From the NCBI GenBank assembly GCA_916613615.1, contig OU744735.1, positions 56,417,582 through 56,481,581 of the forward strand: a stretch of DNA of 64,000 nt. The letters are read 5' to 3'. Origin of the DNA: Steromphala cineraria (Eukaryota > Mollusca > Gastropoda > Trochida > Trochidae). Positions 21,620 to 34,459 of this stretch are shown piece by piece. Positions within the stretch are counted from its first letter, which is position 1, and every line of letters begins with the position of its first letter. The translations under genes and the position numbers were made by a program. Below the pieces are notes generated by a model that saw only the letters and a list, made by a program, of their open reading frames with translations, was not told the origin of the DNA and made no database searches.

Positions 21620-21745
21620 CAATAGATTGATCAAATGCCTGTAAAGAATTGCCAATTGAGATCAAGTTGGTAAGAAACCAACGTGTTTTCAGCCTTGTAT
21701 AATACATATCTAAAGTACTGGTGGTGTGATGGGGCCTACATAGTG
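21620..21745 (+). pseudogene. Decayed tandem copy of the CTLD exon
   Basis: TGATCAAATGCCTGTAAAG through TGATGGGGCCTACATAG matches the middle of the exon just upstream, with substitutions and stops. The same relic follows every later copy (25.2, 28.8 and 36.7 kb). Confidence 0.6.
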
Positions 21746-22271
21746 TTGTAAACAAGTGTGATATTATCAAGTGTCACATTAAGTGATTTGTCACAATATA
21801 TCTTAAACGTTTGTATGTATTACCATGGCACTTGGATTCGTATCAAAGCAAAGCAATATGTCATGCAATTACCGTACTTAGCTCTTTTGATATTTCCATC
21901 TCAATACCACAGTCTATCATAAAGAGGATCCACCATGCACTGAATAATTTGATATATTTGAAAATGGTGAAAGCATGAATATTGTTTATTTCTTCTTACA
22001 TAATCTAATGAAATATCAATCATAAAAATTACAATATCCTCTATATATCATGTTTAGTATGAAATCAAATTATAACTCAGCAGGTTAATTGGGATAAATG
22101 AATATTTCCACTACGCATTTCCGAAGTATTCTATTGATTAAACTAAATATTTGTCTTATTTCCTGTATTTGATTTTTAACATTTTCTATGTCACTGTTTG
22201 CAATGGTTATGGATTATGAAACACTTCCCGTTATCCTTACATAAAATACATTTGTGTCTTCCGTCCTTGTT

Positions 22272-22480
22272 TTTGTGTATGTGTGTCTGTGTGTCTGTGT
22301 ATCTGTGTATCTGTGTATCTGTGTGTCTGTGTGTCTGTGTGTTTGTGTGTATGTGTGTATGTGTGTCTGTGTATCTGTGTATCTGTGTATCTGTGTATCT
22401 GTGTATCTGTGTATCTGTGTGTCTGTGTGTCTGTGTGTTTGTGTGTATGTGTGTCTGTGTGTCTGTGTGTCTGTGTGTAT
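22272..22480. repeat. Octamer array, 26 units
   Basis: CTGTGTNT octamers with TATG interruptions, inside tandem unit 1. Confidence 0.95.
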
Positions 22481-22984
22481 CAGTGTCGGAACACTCTCGT
22501 CCCAACCGACATACTCATACACTCATACACACAGACCCACAGAAAGCAATTACTCAACAAGGACTCAACATAGCACGAATGTAGTTTATGCACAGATAAC
22601 AGATAGTTTGTAAGCGTCTCATTTTGTGGATATAGTAAAACATGACAGAGAAAAGATATTTATCAACCCAAACTGTGTTCCACAGGAGATATCGCCCAGT
22701 GAAAGATCAAGCGATATCTCCTAGGAGAAATCGCTATGACAGTAGATTTTGAACAATGCCCTGTAATCAGAAAAAACATGACATCACAAACGTTTTACAT
22801 CATCAGTAATGACATCACAATGCTATGACGTCATAAACACAACGACGTCACAATGCTATGATGTAATTAACATGATGGCGTCACAATGGTATGACATCAT
22901 TGGTTTAGGAGTTGAAGGGCTATGCAGTGTTCAGAGATGTACATTTTTCATGTTAATGTGATGAAAATGATTTTGATGATAAAT

Positions 22985-23130
22985 AGAATCTCACCCAAGT
23001 GTCTTCTGATATCAAATATATCATCACTCGTTGATAAAAGTAAAATATCCTCGGCAAGCCTCGGATATTTGATACTTTTATCAACTCGTGTTGATATATT
23101 TTATATCAGAAGACACATGGGTGAGATTCT
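22985..23130. mobile_element. Fold-back hairpin element, copy
   Basis: Same arms and apex as 13703-13848. Confidence 0.85.
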
Positions 23131-23204
23131 CTATATGTATATTTATATAAAGGACATCATACAATATTCACAACCCACTCCTTTCGGAGAAACTAAAAGA
23201 TAAA

Positions 23205-23677
23205 TTATAGTGACACAGAGTATCTTTCTTAAAATTTTATTTGGTTTTGATAAGCTACAAAATATCTAATATGCTGATTGAAGTTCATATCTCATCACTG
23301 GACTTGCAAATATATCCATTTATGCATAATATCTCTAAAATGATTGATTTTATGGTAAAAATCAAGAAAATATCTCAAATACGTTTAATATACGAAATTA
23401 TGCATCCAATTAATATATCTATTAGTCAAAATACCTAATAAACACTATCGAATCAAATATATCTTCCCGTCAGCTTATGACAAGGTTTCAAACTTACGTT
23501 TGGCGAATTTGCGTGCGTCACTCGAGCCACATTGTCCGGTTTTCGATCAAAATCCCGACTTTGAACGGCCGTATTTTCGCTCTAATGTACTGATTGACCT
23601 TTAACTCGTAATTTTCAGTACCAGTTAGTGATTCCCGATGTAATAACATCGATTTCAATATTTGAAATATGTGATCC
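23205..23677. mobile_element. TIR element, right end lost
   Basis: Truncated at exactly the same base (GATCC|GATACACG) as 13923-14395, so the fusion predates the duplication. Confidence 0.75.
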
Positions 23678-24560
23678 GATACACGTCCCCATGAACATTT
23701 CTATGTTTCAAGTTATTGCATAACAGTTTTATTAAATTTCCTCGAAACATGTGTATTTACTTTTGATACTGATAACTTTGTTGTAGCACTTATTATTTTA
23801 CGTCGTAGTTGCATATATTCATGCATTGATATATACATTCAAATCAGCAATGGTTATTTGTCAGCTGATGAAAAGTTTGCCCGGTTTAAATTAGTTCCTA
23901 ATGAAAAACATTAAGTCAATTATTTTATTATATATGTGACGTTACCGCGTATATAGTTTTGATATAATATCATGAAACGTGACAATTGTTGGAGAGTTAT
24001 ATATTCTAACATAGCTTAATGAGTTTTGTCAGTTGCTGGGCTGTCGGTATGATCAATTAAGTATAAATGTGCTAACTATCATTTTGCATCACATGTCATG
24101 ATCAAAGAGTGCTTTTGACTAGTGTATATTTTTGTTGTAGTTTTCACATACCTAAGCAGTTTTGTGCATCCCTCGTTAATGTTTCGTTTGTTATGTATAG
24201 GTTATATACTCCTTTCATTTTTCTATTTTGTTAAAATAGATTTTAAAATAATTAGGAAAAAACAGTATTTTTCAGGCTGAAGTAATCCACATAACGTTAT
24301 GTCAAATAGCAACCTGTAAAGACAAAGGAAATAATCTCCCGCGTTGTGTAACTTCAGGTAGTGTAGCGGGTATGGGCAATGACATCCACCCAGACATCTT
24401 CAACCTGAAACAGTCAAGATAAGATATATATGAATATAATAGGAAATATTATATGGAAGGTGTTTAAGTTATAGTTTTTATAGTATTTGATTGTGAAATA
24501 CACTTATTATTATTTTTTTTTTTTTTAAATAAAAAAAATACAATTATGAAGTATACTTAC

Positions 24561-24758
24561 ATTTTCCACAGGAACCATAGGAAGACCAGCACAGCGTCGT
24601 ATAAAACGTCCAATGTCCTGGTTCAGTCTGTACTCCACTTGCAGACCGACATTCTGCGTCTTTCGCCATATGCACGGGGCAAAATGGAAAAAGCATCCTT
24701 TCCAAGTAGATCCTGAAACCGACAAGGCAGCAGTCTTGGTTGCGACCTCGAAGTCCAT
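24561..24758 (-). pseudogene. MULE transposase exon (CxxH-region), unit 1
   Basis: A 66-codon exon sits between a TTTCCCTTTTAG acceptor and a GTAAGT donor. It reads MDFEVATKTA, then GCFFHF and WRKTQNVGL, then RFIRR and GLPMVP. This matches the MULE transposase domain, where the D-x(n)-GC.FHF...W+K pattern is typical. Joined in phase 0 to the exon at 24911, it gives a continuous domain piece. No further transposase exons are seen in the unit, so it cannot act alone. It may be a captured piece or an exon of a host gene derived from a MULE. Confidence 0.7.
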
Positions 24759-24910
24759 CTAAAAGGGAAACAAAAAGGCATAAATTAATAATCCAAATAA
24801 TCTTTAAAAATATAATTTTGGACAGTTACGTTAATAATTTACTCATTAATAAATTCACTGAAATATATTAAAATATTATATTAATATATATAAAAAAGAC
24901 ATTTATGTAC

Positions 24911-25012
24911 CTGTATTATACTGGGTGCCAACTGCAGACCATAGGTAGCTGATAGTTGTTTCAGAAGGCGGAAGGCTCTCGTGTACGTCGCTGTGGTCTT
25001 ATTGGGCAAAAG
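24911..25012 (-). pseudogene. MULE transposase upstream exon, truncated, unit 1
   Basis: It reads LLPNKTTATYTRAFRLLKQL and then GLQLAPSIIQ up to a CAG|GTACAT donor, the usual N-terminal neighbour of the MULE DFE segment. Its 5' side ends abruptly at about 25012, where plus-strand CTLD exon sequence (GGATACCAACCTGTTTGC) begins. Confidence 0.7.
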
Positions 25013-25135
25013 GATACCAACCTGTTTGCAGCCATGTATAATACCTATCTACAGTACTGCTGGTGTGACAGAGCCTACACGTGGGACTATTGTAGTGGGC
25101 GTGGCGAGCATGGCTTCCTATGTGAAGCTCTTTGA
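25013..25135 (+). pseudogene. Truncated CTLD exon fused to MULE, unit 1
   Basis: Only the 3' half of the exon at 21315 remains (FAAMYNTYLQYCW, then CD-to-CDR change, GFLCEAL). The 5' half and the acceptor are replaced by MULE DNA. TGTAGTGG replaces TTTTAGTGG, giving a Cys for Phe change. Confidence 0.7.
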
Positions 25136-25867
25136 ATGTCGTAAGGCTGGACAGTTTAAGAAGATCGCCAAGAGTACAAGTGTGGATTCAGAAGTTGTGA
25201 AAGGGGCGGGGGTAGGCAATAGATTGATCAAATGCCTGTAAAGAATTGCAAATTGAGATCAAGTTGGTAAGAAACCAACGTGTTTTCAGCCTTGTATAAT
25301 ACATATCTAAAGTACTGGTGGTGTGATGGGGCCTACATAGTGTTGTAAACAAGTGTGATATTATCAAGTGTCACATTAAGTGATTTGTCACAATATATCT
25401 TAAACGTTTGTATGTATTACCATGGCACTTGGATTCGTATCAAAGCAAAGCAATATGTCATGCAATTACCGTACTTAGCTCTTTTGATATTTCCATCTCA
25501 ATACCACAGTCTATCATAAAGAGGATCCACCATGCACTGAATAATTTGATATATTTGAAAATGGTGAAAGCATGAATATTGTTTATTTCTTCTTACATAA
25601 TCTGATGAAATATCAATCATAAAAATTACAATATCCTCTATATATCATGTTTAGTATGAAATCAAATTATAACTCAGCAGGTTAATTGGGATAAATGAAT
25701 ATTTCCACTACGCATTTCCGAAGTATTCTATTGATTAAACTAAATATTGTCTTATTTCCTGTATTTGATTTTTAACATTTTCTATGTCACTGTTTGCAAT
25801 GGTTATGGATTATGAAACACTTCCCGTTATCCTTACATAAAATACATTTGTGTCTTCCGTCCTTGTT

Positions 25868-26100
25868 TTTGTGTATGTGTGTCTGTGTGTCTGTGTATCT
25901 GTGTATCTGTGTATCTGTGTATCTGTGTATCTGTGTATCTGTGTGTCTGTGTGTCTGTGTGTTTGTGTGTATGTGTGTCTGTGTGTCTGTGTATCTGTGT
26001 ATCTGTGTATCTGTGTATCTGTGTATCTGTGTATCTGTGTGTCTGTGTGTCTGTGTGTTTGTGTGTATGTGTGTCTGTGTGTCTGTGTGTCTGTGTGTAT
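25868..26100. repeat. Octamer array, 29 units
   Basis: Three octamers longer than in unit 1, with another order of variants. Confidence 0.95.
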
Positions 26101-26604
26101 CAGTGTCGGAACACTCTCGTCCCAACCGACATACTCATACACTCATACACACAGACCCACAGAAAGCAATTACTCAACAAGGACTCAACATAGCACGAAT
26201 GTAGTTTATGCACAGATAACAGATAGTTTGTAAGCGTCTCATTTTGTGGATATAGTAAAACATGACAGAGAAAAGATATTTATCAACCCAAACTGTGTTC
26301 CACAGGAGATATCGCCCAGTGAAAGATCAAGCGATATCTCCTAGGAGAAATCGCTATGACAGTAGATTTTGAACAATGCCCTGTAATCAGAAAAAACATG
26401 ACATCACAAACGTTTTACATCATCAGTAATGACATCACAATGCTATGACGTCATAAACACAACGACGTCACAATGCTATGATGTAATTAACATGATGGCG
26501 TCACAATGGTATGACATCATTGGTTTAGGAGTTGAAGGGCTATGCAGTGTTCAGAGATGTACATTTTTCATGTTAATGTGATGAAAATGATTTTGATGAT
26601 AAAT

Positions 26605-26750
26605 AGAATCTCACCCAAGTGTCTTCTGATATCAAATATATCATCACTCGTTGATAAAAGTAAAATATCCTCGGCAAGCCTCGGATATTTGATACTTTTA
26701 TCAACTCGTGTTGATATATTTTATATCAGAAGACACATGGGTGAGATTCT
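26605..26750. mobile_element. Fold-back hairpin element, copy
   Basis: Identical in layout to the unit 1 copy. Confidence 0.85.
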
Positions 26751-26824
26751 CTATATGTATATTTATATAAAGGACATCATACAATATTCACAACCCACTC
26801 CTTTCGGAGAAACTAAAAGATAAA

Positions 26825-27297
26825 TTATAGTGACACAGAGTATCTTTCTTAAAATTTTATTTGGTTTTGATAAGCTACAAAATATCTAATATGCTGATTG
26901 AAGTTCATATCTCATCACTGGACTTGCAAATATATCCATTTATGCATAATATCTCTAAAATGATTGATTTTATGGTAAAAATCAAGAAAATATCTCAAAT
27001 ACGTTTAATATACGAAATTATGCATCCAATTAATATATCTATTAGTCAAAATACCTAATAAACACTATCGAATCAAATATATCTTCCCGTCAGCTTATGA
27101 CAAGGTTTCAAACTTACGTTTGGCGAATTTGCGTGCGTCACTCGAGCCACATTGTCCGGTTTTCGATCAAAATCCCGACTTTGAACGGCCGTATTTTCGC
27201 TCTAATGTACTGATTGACCTTTAACTCGTAATTTTCAGTACCAGTTAGTGATTCCCGATGTAATAACATCGATTTCAATATTTGAAATATGTGATCC
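26825..27297. mobile_element. TIR element, right end lost
   Basis: Unit 2 copy with the same truncation point. Confidence 0.75.
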
Positions 27298-28180
27298 GAT
27301 ACACGTCCCCATGAACATTTCTATGTTTCAAGTTATTGCATAACAGTTTTATTAAATTTCCTCGAAACATGTGTATTTACTTTTGATACTGATAACTTTG
27401 TTGTAGCACTTATTATTTTACGTCGTAGTTGCATATATTCATGCATTGATATATACATTCAAATCAGCAATGGTTATTTGTCAGCTGATGAAAAGTTTGC
27501 CCGGTTTAAATTAGTTCCTAATGAAAAACATTAAGTCAATTATTTTATTATATATGTGACGTTACCGCGTATATAGTTTTGATATAATATCATGAAACGT
27601 GACAATTGTTGGAGAGTTATATATTCTAACATAGCTTAATGAGTTTTGTCAGTTGCTGGGCTGTCGGTATGATCAATTAAGTATAAATGTGCTAACTATC
27701 ATTTTGCATCACATGTCATGATCAAAGAGTGCTTTTGACTAGTGTATATTTTTGTTGTAGTTTTCACATACCTAAGCAGTTTTGTGCATCCCTCGTTAAT
27801 GTTTCGTTTGTTATGTATAGGTTATATACTCCTTTCATTTTTCTATTTTGTTAAAATAGATTTTAAAATAATTAGGAAAAAACAGTATTTTTCAGGCTGA
27901 AGTAATCCACATAACGTTATGTCAAATAGCAACCTTTAAAGACAAAGGAAATAATCTCCCGCGTTGTGTAACTTCAGGTAGTGTAGCGGGTATGGGCAAT
28001 GACATCCACCCAGACATCTTCAACCTGAAACAGTCAAGATAAGATATATATGAATATAATAGGAAATATTATATGGAAGGTGTTTAAGTTATAGTTTTTA
28101 TAGTATTTGATTGTGAAATACACTTATTATTATTTTTTTTTTTTTTAAATAAAAAAAATACAATTATGAAGTATACTTAC

Positions 28181-28378
28181 ATTTTCCACAGGAACCATAG
28201 GAAGACCAGCACAGCGTCGTATAAAACGTCCAATGTCCTGGTTCAGTCTGTACTCCACTTGCAGACCAACATTCTGCGTCTTTCGCCATATGCACGGGGC
28301 AAAATGGAAAAAGCATCCTTTCCAAGTAGATCCTGAAACCGACAAGGCAGCAGTCTTGGTTGCGACCTCGAAGTCCAT
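28181..28378 (-). pseudogene. MULE transposase exon, unit 2
   Basis: The translation is identical to the unit 1 exon; one silent base differs (ACCAACATT for ACCGACATT on the plus strand). Confidence 0.7.
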
Positions 28379-28530
28379 CTAAAAGGGAAACAAAAAGGCA
28401 TAAATTAATAATCCAAATAATCTTTAAAAATATAATTTTGGACAGTTACGTTAATAATTTACTCATTAATAAATTCACTGAAATATATTAAAATATTATA
28501 TTAATATATATAAAAAAGACATTTATGTAC

Positions 28531-28632
28531 CTGTATTATACTGGGTGCCAACTGCAGACCATAGGTAGCTGATAGTTGTTTCAGAAGGCGGAAGGCTCTC
28601 GTGTACGTCGCTGTGGTCTTATTGGGCAAAAG
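28531..28632 (-). pseudogene. MULE upstream exon, truncated, unit 2
   Basis: Same fragment and same junction with the CTLD exon as in unit 1. Confidence 0.7.
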
Positions 28633-28755
28633 GATACCAACCTGTTTGCAGCCATGTATAATACCTATCTACAGTACTGCTGGTGTGACAGAGCCTACAC
28701 GTGGGACTATTGTAGTGGGCGTGGCGAGCATGGCTTCCTATGTGAAGCTCTTTGA
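28633..28755 (+). pseudogene. Truncated CTLD exon fused to MULE, unit 2
   Basis: Copy of 25013-25135. Confidence 0.7.
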
Positions 28756-29488
28756 ATGTCGTAAGGCTGGACAGTTTAAGAAGATCGCCAAGAGTACAAG
28801 TGTGGATTCAGAAGTTGTGAAAGGGGCGGGGGTAGGCAATAGATTGATCAAATGCCTGTAAAGAATTGCAAATTGAGATCAAGTTGGTAAGAAACCAACG
28901 TGTTTTCAGCCTTGTATAATACATATCTAAAGTACTGGTGGTGTGATGGGGCCTACATAGTGTTGTAAACAAGTGTGATATTATCAAGTGTCACATTAAG
29001 TGATTTGTCACAATATATCTTAAACGTTTGTATGTATTACCATGGCACTTGGATTCGTATCAAAGCAAAGCAATATGTCATGCAATTACCGTACTTAGCT
29101 CTTTTGATATTTCCATCTCAATACCACAGTCTATCATAAAGAGGATCCACCATGCACTGAATAATTTGATATATTTGAAAATGGTGAAAGCATGAATATT
29201 GTTTATTTCTTCTTACATAATCTGATGAAATATCAATCATAAAAATTACAATATCCTCTATATATCATGTTTAGTATGAAATCAAATTATAACTCAGCAG
29301 GTTAATTGGGATAAATGAATATTTCCACTACGCATTTCCGAAGTATTCTATTGATTAAACTAAATATTTGTCTTATTTCCTGTATTTGATTTTTAACATT
29401 TTCTATGTCACTGTTTGCAATGGTTATGGATTATGAAACACTTCCCGTTATCCTTACATAAAATACATTTGTGTCTTCCGTCCTTGTT

Positions 29489-29721
29489 TTTGTGTATGTG
29501 TGTCTGTGTGTCTGTGTATCTGTGTATCTGTGTATCTGTGTATCTGTGTATCTGTGTGTCTGTGTGTCTGTGTGTTTGTGTGTATGTGTGTCTGTGTGTC
29601 TGTGTATCTGTGTATCTGTGTATCTGTGTATCTGTGTATCTGTGTATCTGTGTATCTGTGTGTCTGTGTGTCTGTGTGTTTGTGTGTATGTGTGTCTGTG
29701 TGTCTGTGTGTCTGTGTGTAT
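29489..29721. repeat. Octamer array, 29 units
   Basis: Same length as in unit 2, but the interrupted TTTGTGTGTATG motif sits at a different octamer. Confidence 0.95.
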
Positions 29722-30225
29722 CAGTGTCGGAACACTCTCGTCCCAACCGACATACTCATACACTCATACACACAGACCCACAGAAAGCAATTACTCAACA
29801 AGGACTCAACATAGCACGAATGTAGTTTATGCACAGATAACAGATAGTTTGTAAGCGTCTCATTTTGTGGATATAGTAAAACATGACAGAGAAAAGATAT
29901 TTATCAACCCAAACTGTGTTCCACAGGAGATATCGCCCAGTGAAAGATCAAGCGATATCTCCTAGGAGAAATCGCTATGACAGTAGATTTTGAACAATGC
30001 CCTGTAATCAGAAAAAACATGACATCACAAACGTTTTACATCATCAGTAATGACATCACAATGCTATGACGTCATAAACACAACGACGTCACAATGCTAT
30101 GATGTAATTAACATGATGGCGTCACAATGGTATGACATCATTGGTTTAGGAGTTGAAGGGCTATGCAGTGTTCAGAGATGTACATTTTTCATGTTAATGT
30201 GATGAAAATGATTTTGATGATAAAT

Positions 30226-30371
30226 AGAATCTCACCCAAGTGTCTTCTGATATCAAATATATCATCACTCGTTGATAAAAGTAAAATATCCTCGGCAAGC
30301 CTCGGATATTTGATACTTTTATCAACTCGTGTTGATATATTTTATATCAGAAGACACATGGGTGAGATTCT
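30226..30371. mobile_element. Fold-back hairpin element, copy
   Basis: As in units 1 and 2. Confidence 0.85.
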
Positions 30372-30445
30372 CTATATGTATATTTATATAAAGGACATCA
30401 TACAATATTCACAACCCACTCCTTTCGGAGAAACTAAAAGATAAA

Positions 30446-30918
30446 TTATAGTGACACAGAGTATCTTTCTTAAAATTTTATTTGGTTTTGATAAGCTACA
30501 AAATATCTAATATGCTGATTGAAGTTCATATCTCATCACTGGACTTGCAAATATATCCATTTATGCATAATATCTCTAAAATGATTGATTTTATGGTAAA
30601 AATCAAGAAAATATCTCAAATACGTTTAATATACGAAATTATGCATCCAATTAATATATCTATTAGTCAAAATACCTAATAAACACTATCGAATCAAATA
30701 TATCTTCCCGTCAGCTTATGACAAGGTTTCAAACTTACGTTTGGCGAATTTGCGTGCGTCACTCGAGCCACATTGTCCGGTTTTCGATCAAAATCCCGAC
30801 TTTGAACGGCCGTATTTTCGCTCTAATGTACTGATTGACCTTTAACTCGTAATTTTCAGTACCAGTTAGTGATTCCCGATGTAATAACATCGATTTCAAT
30901 ATTTGAAATATGTGATCC
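30446..30918. mobile_element. TIR element, right end lost
   Basis: Same truncation point as in units 1 and 2. Confidence 0.75.
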
Positions 30919-31640
30919 GATACACGTCCCCATGAACATTTCTATGTTTCAAGTTATTGCATAACAGTTTTATTAAATTTCCTCGAAACATGTGTATTTA
31001 CTTTTGATACTGATAACTTTGTTGTAGCACTTATTATTTTACGTCGTAGTTGCATATATTCATGCATTGATATATACATTCAAATCAGCAATGGTTATTT
31101 GTCAGCTGATGAAAAGTTTGCCCGGTTTAAATTAGTTCCTAATGAAAAACATTAAGTCAATTATTTTATTATATATGTGACGTTACCGCGTATATAGTTT
31201 TGATATAATATCATGAAACGTGACAATTGTTGGAGAGTTATATATTCTAACATAGCTTAATGAGTTTTGTCAGTTGCTGGGCTGTCGGTATGATCAATTA
31301 AGTATAAATGTGCTAACTATCATTTTGCATCACATGTCATGATCAAAGAGTGCTTTTGACTAGTGTATATTTTTGTTGAAGTTTTCACATACCTAAGCAG
31401 TTTTGTGCATCCCTCGTTAATGTTTCGTTTGTTATGTATAGGTTACATACTCCTTTCATTTTTCTATTTTGTTAAAATAGATTTTAAAATAATTAGGAAA
31501 AAACAGTATTTTTCAGGCTGAAGTAATCCACATAACGTTATGTCAAATAGCAACCTGTAAAGACAAAGGAAATAATCTCCCGCGTTGTGTAACTTCAGGT
31601 AGTGTAGCGGGTATGGGCAATGACATCCACCCAGACATCA

Positions 31641-32351
31641 CAGTGTTGTAATAAGCCCTGACTATTCCATCTCGTCTAGTTAAGAAGATTTTGAAATGAC
31701 AAATAATGCATATTTTGTAAAACCTTGATGACATATTGCTCTGAAAATCATGACGTAGTTCAGGTTGCAGCTGAAGACATGAAGCAACTATCAACAGTGG
31801 TTCAAACTATATTGTATTTTATATGGTATCGTTTCGGTTTGACCTTTAAACAATGAGCTCTGCAGGGACAACATTCAGAAAGCAAGCAATACCAATAAGA
31901 TTATGTGACTATCAACCACATACTCTGCGAAAAGAGGCTTTTTGCAAGTTTTTGTCCACACTCGTGGTAACAGACAGGTTAACCATCTTTGTTTGTCTTA
32001 TCAAAATCACACAATGGTACTTCAAGGCCGATTCTGTCCTTTCATCTATCAAATCAAATACCTTCTTCTCAAGTAACCTATGTCGTTTTTGAGAGACATT
32101 TTAGAAGAAGGTTTGATGCAGAAAAACAAGTTCATATGGATAAACAATTTTGAAACGGTTGCGGGAACAGAGCGAAAGGTCAGTTAGAAATAACGTTGTT
32201 GGTTGCTCAAACCCCAAAGCAAACAAAGCTGACATATCAATTAACAAATGCTCTGTCGGAAAACACCCTGTACTCTTCAATATCAAAATCATATATGTGC
32301 ATGAAAATGTCACAGTCATTGATAAATCAGACATATCTACTTCTGATACAT
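31641..32351 (+). pseudogene. Decayed acidic/PAN-like gene fragment, copy 4
   Basis: Nearly identical to 15126-15835. It breaks off inside the KSDISTSDT segment, so both the acidic tail and the adjoining GPCR are deleted. What follows is CRE-like cluster DNA. Confidence 0.7.
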
Positions 32352-32516
32352 GTATAAAAGTCACAAATCAGTAATGGCGTCACAATGCTATGATGTAATT
32401 AACATGATGGCGTCACAATGGTATGACATCACTGGTTTAGGAGTTGAAGGGCTATGCAGTGTTCAGAGATGTACATTTTTCATGTTAATGTGATGAAAAT
32501 GATTTTGATGATAAAT

Positions 32517-32603
32517 AGAATCTCACCCAAGCCTCGGATATTTGATACTTTTATCAACTCGTGTTGATATATTTTATATCAGAAGACACATGGGTGAGAT
32601 TCT
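32517..32603. mobile_element. Fold-back element with most of the left arm deleted
   Basis: It starts AGAATCTCACCCAAGC and jumps straight to the apex CTCGGATATTTG, then has the full right arm. About 59 bp is lost compared with intact copies. Confidence 0.8.
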
Positions 32604-32677
32604 ATATATGTATATTTATATAAAGGACATCATACAATATTCACAACCCACTCCTTTCGGAGAGACTAAAAGATAAC

Positions 32678-33175
32678 TTATAGTGACACAGAGTATCTTT
32701 CTTAAAATTTTATTTGGTTTTGATAAGCTACAAATATCTAATATGCTGATTGAAGTTCATATCTCATCACTGGACTTGCAAATATATCCATTTATGCATA
32801 ATATCTCTAAAATGATTGATTTTATGGTAAAAATCAGGAAAATATCTCAAAAACGTTTAATATACGAAATTATGCATCCAATTAATATATCTATTAGTCA
32901 AAATATCTAATAAACACTATCGAATCAAATATATCTTCCCGTCAGCTTATGACAAGGTTTCAAACTTACGTTTGGCGAATTTGCGTGCGTCACTCGAGCC
33001 ACATTGTCCGGTTTTCGATAAAAATCCCGACTTTGAACGGCCGTATTTTCGCTCTAATGTACTGATTGATCTTTTACTCGTAATTGTCAGTACCAGTTAG
33101 TGATTCCCGATGTAATAACATCGATTTCAATATTTGACATATGTGATCCTATCAACATACTCTGTGTCTCTTTAA
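32678..33175. mobile_element. Complete TIR element (GACACAGAGTAT family)
   Basis: 498 bp with both terminal repeats and TTTAA at the right end; very close to 18394-18892. Confidence 0.8.
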
Positions 33176-33500
33176 CATACATATAGAAAGGCACTAATGA
33201 CATTACAAGTAGTAAAGTAGGTCTCATATGTTAACATAAGAGAAATCCATTGGATATATGGATAATGAGACAACAATACCAGTAGCGACAATATAATGTA
33301 AGAATTTTATCGAAGGATAAAACATCAAAGAAGCTAAGAAGAAACTTTCCTTTGATGTAATCGTTTCCTCATTCTATCTCTAAAACAACAACTTTTCGAG
33401 TCATAAATCTAAAAAAAAATCAAAAATGAAAATCTAAACTTATCAACCAGTGCTAGTTTTGGGTGTATATATAAACTGAGCAGGCCCCGATCATGGAAAC

Positions 33501-33640
33501 GTGAGTGAGTGAGTGAGTGAGTGAGTTATTGTTTAGCGCCGCTTGGGCAGCATTGCAGCCATTAGCGGCGCATTGAAACGTAAAGAGCCTTCACACGCCT
33601 CACACCCGGGGTAACCAATTAATCAGTGAAAAACAAGAAA
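33501..33640 (+). mobile_element. (GTGA)n-headed short dispersed repeat
   Basis: A run of GTGA units is followed by TTTAGCGCCGCTTGGGCAGC and a pairing AGCGGCGC. Elements with a GTGA run followed by a GCGCCGC hairpin are common in gastropod genomes. No coding capacity. Confidence 0.55.
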
Positions 33641-33682
33641 AGCCTTCAAAAAGGTAAGTTTAGGGAACCGAGGTATGTATAT

Positions 33683-33770
33683 AGCTAGGGGAGACTGATA
33701 CGGGTGCCTCTGTGAATCTCGTGTTAAGATGTAATGGAACGGTTTCAGATCACGGATGTCCTCTAAATAT
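33683..33770 (+). pseudogene. Remnant of CTLD exon end
   Basis: GATACGGGTGCCTCTGTGAATC matches the last codons and following bases of the relic at 19.4 kb. The rest of the exon, including the poly-G part, is deleted. Confidence 0.5.
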
Positions 33771-33837
33771 CATGGTGGTAAATGGGCGTTAAGGTCTACA
33801 TGGTCATTCTAATTCTATTCTTGTGTTGTTTCATTAG

Positions 33838-34459
33838 CGATACACGTCCCCATGAACATTTCTATGTTTCAAGTTATTGCATAACAGTTTTATTAAATTT
33901 CCTCGAAACATGTGTATTTACTTTTGATACTGATAACTTTGTTGTAGCACTTATTATTTTACGTCGTAGTTGCATATATTCATGCATTGATATATGCATT
34001 CAAATCAGCAATGGTTATTTGTCAGCTGATGAAAAGTTTGCCCGTTTTAAATTACTTCCTAATGAAAAACATTAAGTCAATTATTTTATATGTGACGTTA
34101 CCGCGTATATAGTTTTGATATTATATCATGAAACGTGACAATTGTTGGAGAGTTATATATTCTAACATAGCTTAACGAGTTGTTTGATCTTCAGTTGTGT
34201 CAGTTGCTGGGTTGCCGGTATGATCAATTAAGTATAAATGTGCTAACTATCATATAGCATCACATGTTAGTCATGATCAAAGAGTGCTTATAACTTTTGA
34301 CTAGTGTATATATTTTTTGTAGTTTTCACATACCTAAGCAGTTTTGTGCATCCATCGTTAATGTTTCGTTTGTTATCTTCAGGTCATATAGCGGGTATGG
34401 GTAACTTACCTCCCGACAACAATGTACCGACATACATGTATGTAGAACCAATTTGTAAT
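33838..34459 (+). repeat. PAN-CTLD 3'-flank-like block
   Basis: Matches 19889-20480 up to GTAGAACCAATTTGTA. There the 34460 insertion begins. Confidence 0.6.

Larger units (their letters stand above)
22155..25750. repeat. Large tandem unit 1 (3596 bp)
   Basis: First unit of a near-identical tandem array. In order it holds an octamer array, AGGAGATATCGC repeat, CRE-like cluster, fold-back element, truncated TIR element, lectin 3'-flank block, MULE exons (minus) and truncated CTLD exon (plus). It is 25 bp shorter than unit 2, mainly because the octamer array has three units fewer. Confidence 0.85.
25751..29371. repeat. Large tandem unit 2 (3621 bp)
   Basis: Almost identical to unit 1 over its length. 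Differences seen are mainly the octamer count, one T in ATATTGTC and a few point changes. Confidence 0.85.
29372..31640. repeat. Large tandem unit 3, partial
   Basis: It follows units 1 and 2 until CCCAGACATC. It then switches to the acidic-gene relic (ACAGTGTTGTAATAAGCCC) instead of the MULE segment, exactly as at 15125 in cassette 2/3. Confidence 0.8.

Noticed and set aside
21408..21644. Frame with CIIPICSTAGVTEPTRGT repeated in all CTLD copies (21.4, 25.0, 28.6, 36.5 and 55.0 kb)
   Set aside because: It is the wrong frame of the CTLD exon; the correct frame shows LQYCWCDGAYTWDD and GFLCEAL.
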